Assembly (NCBI RefSeq): GCF_010365285.1
Contig: NZ_CP048286.1
Location: forward strand, 248,001 to 312,000
From: Paenibacillus rhizovicinus
GTDB taxonomy: Bacteria; Bacillota; Bacilli; Paenibacillales; Paenibacillaceae
Length of the DNA stretch: 64,000 nt
Direction: 5' to 3'
Under the pieces are notes generated by a model that ran no database searches, was not told the DNA's origin, and worked only from the letters and a program-made list of their open reading frames with translations. Made by a program: the position numbers and the translations under genes. Below, piece after piece: positions 42,671 to 51,069 of the stretch; position 1 is the stretch's first letter; each line of letters begins with the position of its first letter.

Positions 42671-43861
42671 TTAGGATCTCGACGCTACTATTCTCGGGTC
42701 TGTCTGGCTCGGCTGCACAAAATCGACGGGCAGCATGTCCCCCGCCTTCAGTATCTTCTCCTGACCGACGAATTTCGTCAGTCGCGTCTCGAAGAACCGC
42801 GGGTGCTTATCCCATATCGCTTTAGGCACCGTCAGCACGAATCGGCCGTTCTGATCGGGTATCGTCAAGGAATATGAAGTCCCGGGGGGCACGTCTAGTC
42901 CGGCCAGCAGGCCGGTATACGTCGCTCCCATTGCTGTCGTGCAGACAAGCATCGGAGGCCGGTCGTCGATCACCAAGCCTTCCTTGGGCAAGCGAATCCG
43001 AATGTTTACGCTTGTATTCCGCGGAAGCATCAACACCTTGCCCGCAGGCAGCGCATATCGGCGGGTGCCGACGAATACGGTAAGATTCGCGCCTTCCTCT
43101 TCCGGCCAGTAATACATTTCGTATCTCCCCTGCTTATCGGTAGGCGTCGATTTGGCAAAGCCCTCCCCGCTTTCCCGGTCAATCCACACGAATGCGTCCT
43201 TTATTGGATTGCCGTCAGCATCCCCCACTTCACCTGCGATCCGATATTTGTCAGCCTGGAAGAAAGAAATCTTGTCGCCGGTCTCGCTCGCGATGCTGGC
43301 GTGTACCTTGATCTTGTCCGCATTCTTGTCCGATGGCTCTACCTCTGTCACGATAATCGGATGATAGACGCTAATCGTCGAGGAGGCAGACAGGATTGCA
43401 TCAACCGCTTCTTGGCCGACAGGCTTGCCATCGACCCTCGCCTCATGGAGCGACGTCACCCGAACGAGTTTGCAGGCGATCAGACTACGGTCCACGAGCA
43501 GCTCGAAGGAGCCGTCCTCTCCGGTGCGGATGTTCCTTCCTTGCGTGCCGGTTTGCAGGAGAGCATTCGCGACTGGCCGCCCGCTCCAAGTCAGCTTGCC
43601 CCTGACTGTAACCAGGTGGGAGCCGTCGTTTCTCCATGCCTTGACGACAAATGCCGTCTGTTCAAGCACGAGATGGGCTTGATGTTGTTTAGCTTGATGT
43701 TGTTTAGCTTGATGTTGTTTGGCTTGATGTTCTGTAGCTTGATGTTCTGTAGCTTGATGTTCTTCAGCTTGCGCGTTCGCATATGAACGTGAATCTGGCG
43801 AGAACGCCGCGACCAAGGAAAGGAGCACGAACAATCCCGCTTTGATTATTCTTGTCATCAT
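42671..43861 (-). CDS. Secreted protein with His-rich pentapeptide repeats and carboxypeptidase-regulatory-like domains
   Basis: A 396-residue exported protein. The signal peptide is at about 1-28. Residues 33-62 are six copies of [EQ]HQA[TK], giving many His residues that could bind metal. Three beta-sandwich segments follow: VRGKLTWSGRPVANALLQTG...GSFELL, IAGEVGDADGNPIKDAFVW...GRYEMYY, and a final segment. The first two are carboxypeptidase-regulatory-like. AGGAG lies 7 bases before the ATG. It is convergent with the pqq operon and lies just after the quinoprotein gene on the minus strand, possibly in one transcript. The function is unknown; metal supply to the cuproprotein is one idea. Confidence 0.75.
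   Translation of the reverse strand: MMTRIIKAGLFVLLSLVAAFSPDSRSYANAQAEEHQATEHQATEHQAKQHQAKQHQAKQHQAHLVLEQTAFVVKAWRNDGSHLVTVRGKLTWSGRPVANALLQTGTQGRNIRTGEDGSFELLVDRSLIACKLVRVTSLHEARVDGKPVGQEAVDAILSASSTISVYHPIIVTEVEPSDKNADKIKVHASIASETGDKISFFQADKYRIAGEVGDADGNPIKDAFVWIDRESGEGFAKSTPTDKQGRYEMYYWPEEEGANLTVFVGTRRYALPAGKVLMLPRNTSVNIRIRLPKEGLVIDDRPPMLVCTTAMGATYTGLLAGLDVPPGTSYSLTIPDQNGRFVLTVPKAIWDKHPRFFETRLTKFVGQEKILKAGDMLPVDFVQPSQTDPRIVASRS
43678..43767. repeat. Six tandem 15-bp repeats inside the His-repeat protein gene
   Basis: Six in-frame 15-bp units beginning CTTGATGTT, with three sub-types (TGTTTAG, TCTGTAG, TCTTCAG endings). They encode the pentapeptide repeats, and copy number probably varies by slippage. 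Confidence 0.93.
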
Positions 43862-43936
43862 AGTGGTCTCCTATTGAGAAGGCGGTCAAGCCATGACGCT
43901 GTGCATCCTGACTTGACCGCCATATTGTAATCTCGG

Positions 43937-45682
43937 TTATTGCGCTTCATGGCCTCCGCCAGTTTCGGCTTTGCCGGCCTGACCTTGCGTCTTGTCGCCG
44001 CCGAGTCCGAATACATGCACTTTCGGCTTCGATCCGCCCGTGGTGAAGACCATGTATTCTTTGTTATCGACCGTGAAGATCGACGGAGCGGCTTGAATGT
44101 TATCGCCGGAGGTTTGGAACGTCCAAATCACTTTGCCGCCCTTAATATCAAGCGCGTTGATCTTGCCGTCCAACTCGCCGAAGAAGGCAAGTCCCGTATC
44201 CGTGCTCGTCAAGCCGCCGCGCTGCGTATCCTTCGTCTTGATCTGGTACGCTTGCTTGCCGGTATCCACGTTGATCGCGGTAACCGTACCGTATCCCGTC
44301 ACGTTCGGCACCTCCGAATATCCGGTGCCGAATGCTGCAGCGCCGGGGAAGTCCGGGGTTCCGGCTTCCGCTTCGGACTTCGCCGATTTATAGAGCGAAG
44401 GCTGTTCGATGGCCGGAATCAAGACGTAATTCGACGCGGGATCGTAGGTTTCCGGCGCATAATTCTCTCCGCCGAGTACGCCCGGATAGCTGATCGTTCC
44501 TTCGGGCGTGACTTCTTTCTTATCGATCTTGGTGAACGGAACGCCGTTCCAGACATCAGCACCGGTAGCGGCATCCCAGGCGAACCATAAGCCGGACTTG
44601 CCGCCTTGCACGACCAGTTTCTTCGTCGCGCCTTTAACCTTCGCGTTGATGATCATCGGCGAAGCCGCCGCGTCATAATCCCACATGTCATGGCTGACCT
44701 CTTGCTTGGCCCATGCGAGCTTGCCGGTCATCGCGTTGACGGCCACGACCGAGTCGGTATTCGGATTATCTCCCGGGCGATTAGCGCCATAGAAATCCGG
44801 GGCCGGATTACCCGTCGCGAAGTACATCATGTCGGTTGCTTCGTCGATCGCAACGGGATCCCATACCGCCCCTCCTCCTTGGAACTTGCTGTTCGCCAGC
44901 CAATCTTGTCCCTTCGGCGGCACGGTCCAGAACGGAGAATCCCATGCCGGCGTCAAATCGCTAGCCTTGAACGCGGCCACGAAGCCCCGAATGCCGTTGT
45001 CGCTTCCGCTGCTGCCGATATAGACGTTGCCCTTGTAATATTGGGGAGCCGTCGTCTCGTAGTACCCGTTCTCGATCGTAACCCCATCGATATGGTCGGA
45101 AAGCTTGATCATTTTCACCAATTCGCCGGTCTTCTGATCCAGTGAGACCAGCGAGTTATCGACCGCAAGCATGAATACTTTGCCTTCGCCTACGGCAACG
45201 CCGCGATTCGAGATGATCCCCGCTTTAGAGAACCCTGCTGCTTGCTCGGCTGTAGGTTTCCAATGCCATATGGTCTTCCCGGTCACGGCATCTAACGCGA
45301 ACACCTGATTGCCGGCCGTCGTTATGTAGACAACGCCGTCGACGACGACGGGATACGATTGGTTGCCGTTCTTGACGTCCGGGTCGAGCGTCTTCAGGTC
45401 CGCGGACCAAATGACGCCTAAATCCTTGACGTTATCCGCGGTGATCTCTTTGAAAGGGACATGGCGGTTATTGTCCAGCGAATACCCGTAGGAGCCCCAA
45501 TTTTCAAAGGTCTTGCCGGTCGCCCCGGTGGTGGTGTTGTTGTTGGCAGGCGCATTCGAACCGGTCTCGTTCGGCGTCGTCTCGGGAGTCGTATTATTGT
45601 TGTTATTGTTCTGTCCGGAACAAGCGGTAAGAACCAACAATAACGCCACCGCCGCGCCGCTTTTTGCATGCGTTTTTTTCAA
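43937..45682 (-). CDS. Lipoprotein PQQ-dependent dehydrogenase (alcohol/methanol dehydrogenase type)
   Basis: TTG at 45682 has GGAGG with 8-base spacing and is followed by KK, a hydrophobic core and lipobox LTAC; longer frames spoil the signal peptide. The 581-residue protein has an Asn/Thr-rich tether (about 24-58) and an eight-bladed quinoprotein propeller with tryptophan-docking repeats (ALDAVTGKTIWHW, AVNAMTGKLAWAK, ALDIKGGKVIWTF). Active-site motifs are ISNRGVAV, FATGNPAP (calcium Asn near 292) and HDMWDYD near 331-337 (catalytic Asp). It lacks the vicinal Cys-Cys pair and any cytochrome c domain; the lipobox Cys is its only cysteine. It probably oxidises an alcohol or sugar outside the membrane with PQQ from the neighbouring operon. 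Confidence 0.93.
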   Translation of the reverse strand: MKKTHAKSGAAVALLLVLTACSGQNNNNNNTTPETTPNETGSNAPANNNTTTGATGKTFENWGSYGYSLDNNRHVPFKEITADNVKDLGVIWSADLKTLDPDVKNGNQSYPVVVDGVVYITTAGNQVFALDAVTGKTIWHWKPTAEQAAGFSKAGIISNRGVAVGEGKVFMLAVDNSLVSLDQKTGELVKMIKLSDHIDGVTIENGYYETTAPQYYKGNVYIGSSGSDNGIRGFVAAFKASDLTPAWDSPFWTVPPKGQDWLANSKFQGGGAVWDPVAIDEATDMMYFATGNPAPDFYGANRPGDNPNTDSVVAVNAMTGKLAWAKQEVSHDMWDYDAAASPMIINAKVKGATKKLVVQGGKSGLWFAWDAATGADVWNGVPFTKIDKKEVTPEGTISYPGVLGGENYAPETYDPASNYVLIPAIEQPSLYKSAKSEAEAGTPDFPGAAAFGTGYSEVPNVTGYGTVTAINVDTGKQAYQIKTKDTQRGGLTSTDTGLAFFGELDGKINALDIKGGKVIWTFQTSGDNIQAAPSIFTVDNKEYMVFTTGGSKPKVHVFGLGGDKTQGQAGKAETGGGHEAQ

Positions 45683-45839
45683 GGTCGTAACCTCCAGTTT
45701 ATGCGAATATGCGATTTCGTGATTCATGGGAAGATCCCTTTTCACGCAATCTTCATTGAATATGGTATTTCCTAATTGAAGTAAATTATGTAAAGGGTCG
45801 GAATTCATCAATCCAGATTGTTAAGGTGAAACAGCAAAT

Positions 45840-45866
45840 AGGCCTCTCCGTATTGGAGAGACCTTT
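45840..45866 (-). terminator. Hairpin downstream of the 80-residue membrane protein gene
   Basis: AGG-CTCTCC and GGAGAG-CCT arms around a 5-base loop with one mismatch. The T-rich tract is weak on the minus strand. Confidence 0.55.
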
Positions 45867-45915
45867 GTTGGAACTTTATCTTGTATCCGGAGCCCTTTAT
45901 CGCATAAGGCGCGGC

Positions 45916-46158
45916 TTAGGAAGGAAGCTCGTAATTGGCTGCTTTTTTGGCATCGAAATCGGCGGCTGTTTCCTTGTCGCTCTGTTTGTCGTAAAACTTC
46001 CCTAGTCTCCAGCCGATTCCAACATTTACGACGGCCATCGCCGCATATAACACGACGTCTCCCCATGGCTCCGGAAGCAAGAGATCTGCCAGAAGCCAGC
46101 CTCCGGTCATAGAGGCCCCCATCACTGCGCCTTTCACGCGCGAATTCAAACTTGCCAT
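45916..46158 (-). CDS. Small two-helix membrane protein
   Basis: An 80-residue protein with helices at about 10-28 and 34-52 and a charged C-terminal tail rich in Asp, Lys and Ala. ATG at 46158 has GGAGG 8 bases upstream; an in-frame TTG at 46164 is too close to it. It lies between the quinoprotein gene and the divergent CuA gene. Not recognised; a holin-like or accessory membrane subunit is possible. Confidence 0.7.
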   Translation of the reverse strand: MASLNSRVKGAVMGASMTGGWLLADLLLPEPWGDVVLYAAMAVVNVGIGWRLGKFYDKQSDKETAADFDAKKAANYELPS

Positions 46159-46361
46159 GCGCAAGCCCTCCTTTTGAGTACGTTCTATCTAACAAGCATG
46201 CATAAAGTCCTATCCTGAGCAGGTATTAATCCCCTTACACGCATCTTATGTCGAGGACAAGCGAAAATATGCCGTGTATTCAGAGGCTTTGCCCCTTCGG
46301 ATAATTCTGACAAGCAACGGGCATAATTGTTACGAAAAACTCTTAGGAGGAATCAACGACC

Positions 46362-46754
46362 ATGAAACTGACAATTGCCAAGCTGTGTCTATTCGCGTTA
46401 ATCGCCCTGCTCGGTCTTAGCGCATGCGGCAAATCGAGCAACAATACGAACAACAACGCACCTTCGAACCAAACACCGGCAGCCGGAGGAGCCACGAAGG
46501 AAATCACCGTGAATGCCGTCGACTGGTCGTACAGCGAACCCGAGATCAAAGCTAATGTAGGGGATACGCTCAAGATTACCTTGCATAACGAAAAAGGCGT
46601 TCACGGGCTGCAGAGCGAGGATCTTGGCGTGGATCTGAAGGATGGCGAAACGGCGACGGTCAAACTGGATAAAGCCGGAACGTACGAGTTTCATTGCAAC
46701 ATCCAGTGCGGACAAGGCCACGACAACATGGTGGGGCAAATTATCGTCCAATAA
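46362..46754 (+). CDS. Stand-alone CuA-type cupredoxin lipoprotein
   Basis: A 130-residue lipoprotein with lipobox LSAC (Cys22), an Asn/Pro linker and one cupredoxin domain. The ligand set H81 and C112-x3-C116-x3-H120-x2-M123 is that of the binuclear CuA centre of cytochrome c oxidase subunit II. No membrane helices or heme motif are present. AGGAGG precedes the ATG. The position 0.7 kb from the quinoprotein gene suggests it accepts its electrons, or delivers them to an oxidase. It could also be an unrelated CuA carrier. Confidence 0.88.
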   Translation: MKLTIAKLCLFALIALLGLSACGKSSNNTNNNAPSNQTPAAGGATKEITVNAVDWSYSEPEIKANVGDTLKITLHNEKGVHGLQSEDLGVDLKDGETATVKLDKAGTYEFHCNIQCGQGHDNMVGQIIVQ

Positions 46755-46788
46755 GCGATGCGCATTCACAGATACACCTGCGAAACGA

Positions 46789-46836
46789 AAAAGGGATTAC
46801 GAGTCTCTCCATTGCTGGAGGCACGTAATCCCTTTC
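46789..46836 (+). terminator. Terminator after the CuA gene
   Basis: AAAGGGATTACG and CGTAATCCCTTT arms, inner CTCC/GGAG pairing, TTTCTT following. Confidence 0.88.
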
Positions 46837-46870
46837 TTGCTTATTGATGTAACCTTTCATGCTTTCATGC

Positions 46871-47285
46871 TCAGCTTGCATCGATCGTCCGGATTATCCT
46901 TGCCGGGATGCCTGCCACTACGGCATTGGCCGGGACATCTTTTGTCACCACGGCCCGGCGGCCACGATCGCGTTTTCTCCAATCGTAACGCCAGGCAGGA
47001 CCGTGGCGCCAATCCCGATCCATGCGTTCTGTTTGACGACGATAGGCTTGGAGATCGTACAATGTACAATGCCTTTGCGCTGGATCCTGCGGGTGGTTAA
47101 TCGTAATCAAGTTCACTTTCGGTCCAATCAATACATGATCTTCGATCGTTCATAAGGCGCGTTGTTTAATTCAAAGACGATTCGCTGCGCTTCGTTTATG
47201 ACCGCTCGGATTTTGTGATAGTCCGGTCATCCAGTGAAATAAGTTCACCGGATTTGTCGCGTTCAAAGATATCCGCGGCATTCAT
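46871..47285 (-). pseudogene. Decayed sugar O-acetyltransferase (maltose/galactoside acetyltransferase family)
   Basis: From ATG 47285 (GGAGG upstream) the frame gives MNAADIFERDKSGELISLDD. The next family block (PDYHKIRAVINEAQRIVFELNN) is in another frame. The central left-handed helix of about 60 residues is missing. Then come IEDHVLIGPKVNLITINHPQ, a frame change, KPIVVKQNAWIGIGATVLPG, and another frame change before AVVTKDVPANAVVAGIPA. At least three frameshifts plus a deletion make it non-functional. Confidence 0.88.
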
Positions 47286-47502
47286 ATTGTCGTACCTCCG
47301 TTCGATTTCAATGCACCTTTTGGCTATTTCCGCATGATTAGAGAAAGCAAGCGACAAGAAAATATACAATTCCAATCGTTTAATCAACGTATGTTCATTA
47401 GTATAAAGGTCAACGACGATTGTTCAATGAGCAAAAGAACGCGATTTGTTAATCAATCAACAGGTTGGTTGAAAATGTTCATTATCCTTACGAATATGCG
47501 AC

Positions 47503-47530
47503 AAAAAAAAGCCGCAATTTCTGCGGCTTC
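47503..47530 (-). terminator. Terminator after the Lmo0937-like gene
   Basis: GAAGCCGCA and TGCGGC arms around a 5-base loop, followed on the minus strand by eight T residues. Confidence 0.93.
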
Positions 47531-47586
47531 CGTTATATCTATTAACGGATATAGGTTCATGATGTACATTTACACAACCAGTGCGG

Positions 47587-47733
47587 TTAACGGCTTCTTC
47601 TGCCCGCAACCAGATTATAGATCAGTGCGATGAGCGCGATGACAAGAAGGATGTGGATTAATCCGCCAGCGATGTGAAAGCTAAAGCCCAGCAGCCATAG
47701 CACAATCAGAATTACGAATACGCCCCATAGCAT
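47587..47733 (-). CDS. Lmo0937-family small membrane protein
   Basis: A 48-residue protein with two membrane segments and the family pattern MLWGVFVILIVLWLLGFSFHIAGG...LIYNLVAGRR. GGAGG precedes the ATG at 47733. Found widely in Firmicutes; function unknown, often stress-related. Confidence 0.85.
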   Translation of the reverse strand: MLWGVFVILIVLWLLGFSFHIAGGLIHILLVIALIALIYNLVAGRRSR

Positions 47734-47976
47734 AGTTGAAGCCTCCTTTGTAGTTCCTCTATTCTCGTTCTTCAATCTCGTTCGTCTAGGCTCGTTTTCT
47801 CTATTTATAGCTTGTTATTACCACGTCAAGAAGATATTAATCATGGAATATAATGTATTTCCGTCAATTCCTATACATAGTCCCTGCGATCATCCGTAGC
47901 CGGGATTTAGGACAAGATTCAAACTTAAGCCCGTTCGTGTATTAACTCGTACGTTCGGTAAAGGAGGCTAACCTGC

Positions 47977-48216
47977 ATGAATGAACATCGCAAAAGCTGG
48001 AAACCCGTTGCTGGAAAAAACGATCCTTGCCCCCCGCTGGAAACCAAAACATACGAGACTCCTCCTAATCTCTACTTAGGCGTCCAGGAGCCTGGACTTG
48101 AGCAATTCAAGCCTGCCGAGGCTCTTCGCAAAGGTACGTTGTGGCCTGCGTTATTCGGTCCGTACGATTCGCCGTATCAATCAGCCCGATCCGCTAAGAA
48201 GGAGGATGCGCGATGA
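47977..48216 (+). CDS. cotJA: Spore coat-associated protein CotJA
   Basis: A 79-residue protein rich in Pro and Tyr with the CotJA core (APPNLYLGVQEPGL-like and LRKGTLWPALFGPYDSPY). AAGGAGG precedes the ATG. It overlaps cotJB by 4 bp. The operon is expected to be made in the mother cell; a SigE-like GAATATA/TATACATA pair at 47846-47879 has imperfect spacing. Confidence 0.93.
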   Translation: MNEHRKSWKPVAGKNDPCPPLETKTYETPPNLYLGVQEPGLEQFKPAEALRKGTLWPALFGPYDSPYQSARSAKKEDAR

Positions 48217-48473
48217 AGCAGCCCACTTTAAAAGCACTCCGCCTGCTTGAAGAATTGCAGAGCCTCGACTTTGCGCTGACCGAATTGAGACTTTACCTGC
48301 ATACGCATCCGGACGACGAAGAAGCATTGGCACAGTTTAACGAACTCGGGGAACAACGGATTCCTTTGAAAGAAAGCGTCGAGGAAGAATTCGGTTCCCT
48401 CGCTCCGTATGAACCTTTTCATGCCGGACGGAATCCGGGCTGGGGCGAAGGTCTGTGGCCGTGGCAGCTTTAA
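48213..48473 (+). CDS. cotJB: Spore coat protein CotJB
   Basis: An 86-residue helical protein (LLEELQSLDFALTELRLYLHTHPDDEEAL, ending in GWGEGLWPWQL), the standard CotJB pattern. It partners CotJC in the coat. Second gene of cotJABC, 29 bp before cotJC. Confidence 0.94.
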   Translation: MKQPTLKALRLLEELQSLDFALTELRLYLHTHPDDEEALAQFNELGEQRIPLKESVEEEFGSLAPYEPFHAGRNPGWGEGLWPWQL

Positions 48474-48502
48474 CAGCGTAATCTTGGAGGAGGCGTTCTA
48501 AC

Positions 48503-49072
48503 ATGTTCGTATACGAGAAAAAGCTTCTCTACCCCGTTAAAGTAAGTTCTTGCAACCCGAAACTTGCCAAATACTTAATCGAACAATACGGCGGATCCGA
48601 TGGCGAATTGGCTGCGGCGCTTCGCTACCTGAATCAGCGCTACACGATTCCGGACAAGGTAATCGGCTTATTGACGGACATCGCCATGGAAGAATTCTCG
48701 CATCTGGAGATGATCGCCACCATGGTATTTAAATTGACCAAGGATGCCACGCCCGATCAGATCCGCGAAGCCGGGCTTGAACCCCATTACGTCAATCATG
48801 GCAGTTCGCTATATTACGAGAATGCAGGCGGAATTCCGTTTAACGCCTCCTATATCGCCGGCAAGGGAGATCCGATCGCCGATCTGTACGAGGATATCGC
48901 GGCAGAAGAGAAAGCGCGCGCGACCTATCAATACATTATCGATCTCAGCGACGATCCGGATCTCAACGACGGACTCAAATTCCTGCGCGAGCGGGAAATC
49001 GTGCACGGCCAGCGGTTTCGCGAAGCCGTCGAAATGCTGAAGGAGAATTACAGTACTCGAAAAGTCTACTGA
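48503..49072 (+). CDS. cotJC: Spore coat protein CotJC (manganese catalase-like)
   Basis: A 189-residue ferritin-like protein of the Mn-catalase family. Ligand Glu and His residues lie in GGSDGELAAALRYLNQRY, MEEFSHLEMIATM, AAEEKARATYQYI and EREIVHGQRF. GGAGGAGG precedes the ATG. It is a spore-coat enzyme likely to break down peroxide. A terminator follows. Confidence 0.95.
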   Translation: MFVYEKKLLYPVKVSSCNPKLAKYLIEQYGGSDGELAAALRYLNQRYTIPDKVIGLLTDIAMEEFSHLEMIATMVFKLTKDATPDQIREAGLEPHYVNHGSSLYYENAGGIPFNASYIAGKGDPIADLYEDIAAEEKARATYQYIIDLSDDPDLNDGLKFLREREIVHGQRFREAVEMLKENYSTRKVY

Positions 49073-49086
49073 CGCCGCAAACAACA

Positions 49087-49122
49087 AAAAGCAGCTTCCG
49101 GAATAAAGGAAGTTGCTTTTTT
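49087..49122 (+). terminator. Terminator after cotJC
   Basis: AAAAGCAGCTTCC and GGAAGTTGCTTTT arms (one G-U pair) followed by T residues. Confidence 0.9.
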
Positions 49123-49147
49123 GTCATGCATGAATGAGTTTCAATCC

Positions 49148-49399
49148 TCATCGCGGAGCAGCCTGTTCGTCAATTCGAGCGTCGCGCATCGGGGAGAGAG
49201 CGAACCACGCACCGACAACAGCCAATCCGAGAATCGCAATCCATAACGCCGCATTAATCCATCCCACATCGACCGAGCTGCCATGCATGTTCGTCACCAC
49301 CAGAACTTGGAGAGCGAGCGTGGTGATATAAGTGCCGAAATCCGATGTCGTCGAGGCTATCCAAAAACGCATATAACCCTTATGATCGGTTAGTTTCAC
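49148..49399 (-). pseudogene. Internally deleted MFS transporter remnant
   Basis: An 83-residue frame joins the N-terminus of an MFS_3 exporter (RFWIASTTSDFGTYITTLALQVLVV...DVGWINAA, helix 1) to what looks like its last helix and tail (LWIAILGLAVVGAWFALSPMRDARI). About 300 or more residues are missing in between while the frame is kept. It cannot transport. Confidence 0.75.
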
Positions 49400-49466
49400 C
49401 TTTCCCCCCTATGCTTGTTCAATTCCCACTGCGGCGATAGTCGAACAAACGAGTTAACGCGAAGAA

Positions 49467-49504
49467 AAGGACGGCAAGCGAGGCAGGCCTCTCTCGTCGT
49501 CCTT
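49467..49504 (-). terminator. Terminator after the Gfo/Idh oxidoreductase gene
   Basis: AAGGACG and CGTCCTT arms with inner AGGC/GCCT pairing; the minus strand continues TTTTCTTCG. Confidence 0.75.
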
Positions 49505-49528
49505 CCTATTCCTACTCGGTTCTGCCTA

Positions 49529-50524
49529 TCACGCTTCGCTCGGATATTTAAGTCCCCACGGCTCCCGGATCCGGTCCAGCGTGTCCATGATTTGCACGGT
49601 CTCTTCGACGGTCAAGGCTTCGCTCTCCGTGCGGCCCGCGCGCAGGCACTCCATTGCTTCTATCGCCTGAAAGAAGTGGCCGGACGGTTCGAGCTCGTGC
49701 TTGAAGGTGACCGGTTCCTCTCCGTACACGTGCAATGTAGCGGCCTTGGCACCCAGGAATCCCGGAATTTCGATCCGCCCTTTCGTGCCGTAGATGACAG
49801 CCTCGTTGGTCATGGACAAACGCACCGAGCCGTGCAGGGAGGCGGTGCGGCCGCCGCCGTATTCGAACAGCAGCGAGAACTGCTCGTCCACGCCTGTCTC
49901 GCCGATCAGAACGGAGCTCGCGATCTTGGAAGGCTGCTCTCCGCCGTACACCATCGACGCGAAGGACACCGGGTAAATGCCGGCGTCGAGCAGCGTGCCG
50001 CCGCCTTTCTCCTTGTTCAGCAGGCGGCCTTCGGGATTCCAGCCCGCGTCGAAGCCGAATTCGGCCTTCAGGATCCGCACGTCGCCGATCGCGCCGCTGC
50101 TCAGCCACTCCCGCACTTTGACGATCGCGGGCAGGTACCGCGTCCACATCGCTTCCAACAGGAACAGGCCTTTCTCGCGGGCGAGGTCCGCGATTTCCTT
50201 AGCCTCGGCAGCGTTGATCGTGAACGGCTTCTCGCAAAGCACGGACTTGCCGCCGCGCAGCAATGTCAGCGCGTTCTCCAGGTGAATCGGATGCAGCGTG
50301 CCGATGTAGACGATTTCGACGTCCGGATCGGCCGCGAGTTCCTCGCAGCTGCCATATGCGCGAGGGATGCCGAATTTTCCGGCGAACGCCTGTGCCTTGT
50401 CGAGCGAGCGTCCCGCGACGGCGACGAGCTCCGCGCCTGGCGCGTGCGGCAGCTCCGTAGCGAAGTTGTCCGAGATGCCTCCCGGTCCCATGATTCCCCA
50501 TTTCACGATGCGTTGTTCCGTCAT
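49529..50524 (-). CDS. Gfo/Idh/MocA-family NAD(P)-dependent oxidoreductase
   Basis: The start at 50524 has AAAGGGGAG upstream. The 331-residue protein has a Rossmann domain (KWGIMGPGGISDNF), the conserved CEKPF catalytic Lys region near 94, and a C-terminal alpha/beta domain with AGIYPVSF holding the usual Asp/His region. It resembles trans-1,2-dihydrobenzene-diol-dehydrogenase-like or sugar oxidoreductases. It is monocistronic, with a cre-like site 45 bp upstream. Substrate unknown. Confidence 0.92.
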   Translation of the reverse strand: MTEQRIVKWGIMGPGGISDNFATELPHAPGAELVAVAGRSLDKAQAFAGKFGIPRAYGSCEELAADPDVEIVYIGTLHPIHLENALTLLRGGKSVLCEKPFTINAAEAKEIADLAREKGLFLLEAMWTRYLPAIVKVREWLSSGAIGDVRILKAEFGFDAGWNPEGRLLNKEKGGGTLLDAGIYPVSFASMVYGGEQPSKIASSVLIGETGVDEQFSLLFEYGGGRTASLHGSVRLSMTNEAVIYGTKGRIEIPGFLGAKAATLHVYGEEPVTFKHELEPSGHFFQAIEAMECLRAGRTESEALTVEETVQIMDTLDRIREPWGLKYPSEA

Positions 50525-50568
50525 GCTTAACTCCCCTTTACCCATCAGATAAGTATACTTTAACCCAT

Positions 50569-50583
50569 TTGTAGGCGCTTGCA
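50569..50583. promoter_or_regulatory. cre-like (CcpA/LacI-type) site upstream of the Gfo/Idh gene
   Basis: TTGTAGGCGCTTGCA matches the cre consensus at 14 of 15 positions. It sits inside a wider TTTG...CAAA palindrome. Confidence 0.5.
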
Positions 50584-50704
50584 AAGCGATTCTGTCAACG
50601 TTAACGGGAATGACATCTCGATTCACCCATTTACAACGGCAGTAAGGTTGTGTTATTCTTGTTTCCATAGTTTTCGAAATACTAGCGAAAGGCGGTGAGA
50701 TTCC

Positions 50705-50986
50705 ATGGTCGAGGACAACGAGGAGATCAAACAGGCAGTGAAAGTCTACAAAGCACTCGGAGAGCCGACCCGGATCAAAATAGCGATGCTTCTTGTGGAA
50801 GAAATGAATCTGTGCTGCTCCGACATTTCAAGCAAGCTCGAGTCCATCGCCGGTTCCACGCTGTCTCACCACTTGAAGCAGCTTACGGAATGCGGCCTGC
50901 TCACGATGCGCAAAGACGGCACGTACATTTATTACAGCGTCAATAAAGAAGTCGCGCGCAAATACGTCCCTTATTTATTGGGATAG
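50705..50986 (+). CDS. ArsR-family transcriptional regulator
   Basis: A 93-residue winged-helix protein: KALGEPTRIKIAMLL, LCCSDISSKLESIAGSTLSHHLKQL recognition helix, YIYYSVN wing. The CC pair near 37-38 might sense metals or thiols but is not the classical ELCVCDL site. It lies 83 bp before an MFS gene which it probably represses. Confidence 0.92.
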   Translation: MVEDNEEIKQAVKVYKALGEPTRIKIAMLLVEEMNLCCSDISSKLESIAGSTLSHHLKQLTECGLLTMRKDGTYIYYSVNKEVARKYVPYLLG

Positions 50987-51069
50987 CCGTTTTTTTTCGT
51001 TCAATATTTCGATAATTTTAGAAATATAAAAATATAAAATAGAGAGACACGGATAAGGAGCTGGAACCT

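Noticed and set aside
43678-43767. Six 15-bp repeats as a CRISPR or intergenic repeat element
   Set aside because: They are in frame within a secreted-protein gene and encode a pentapeptide repeat.
45683-45811. Longer N-terminus for the PQQ dehydrogenase
   Set aside because: It would place 43 residues before a clear signal peptide and lipobox. The TTG at 45682 has a strong, well-spaced ribosome binding site.
47846-47879. SigE promoter for cotJABC
   Set aside because: The -35-like and -10-like elements are about 19 bp apart, too far for a typical SigE promoter, so it was not listed as a feature.
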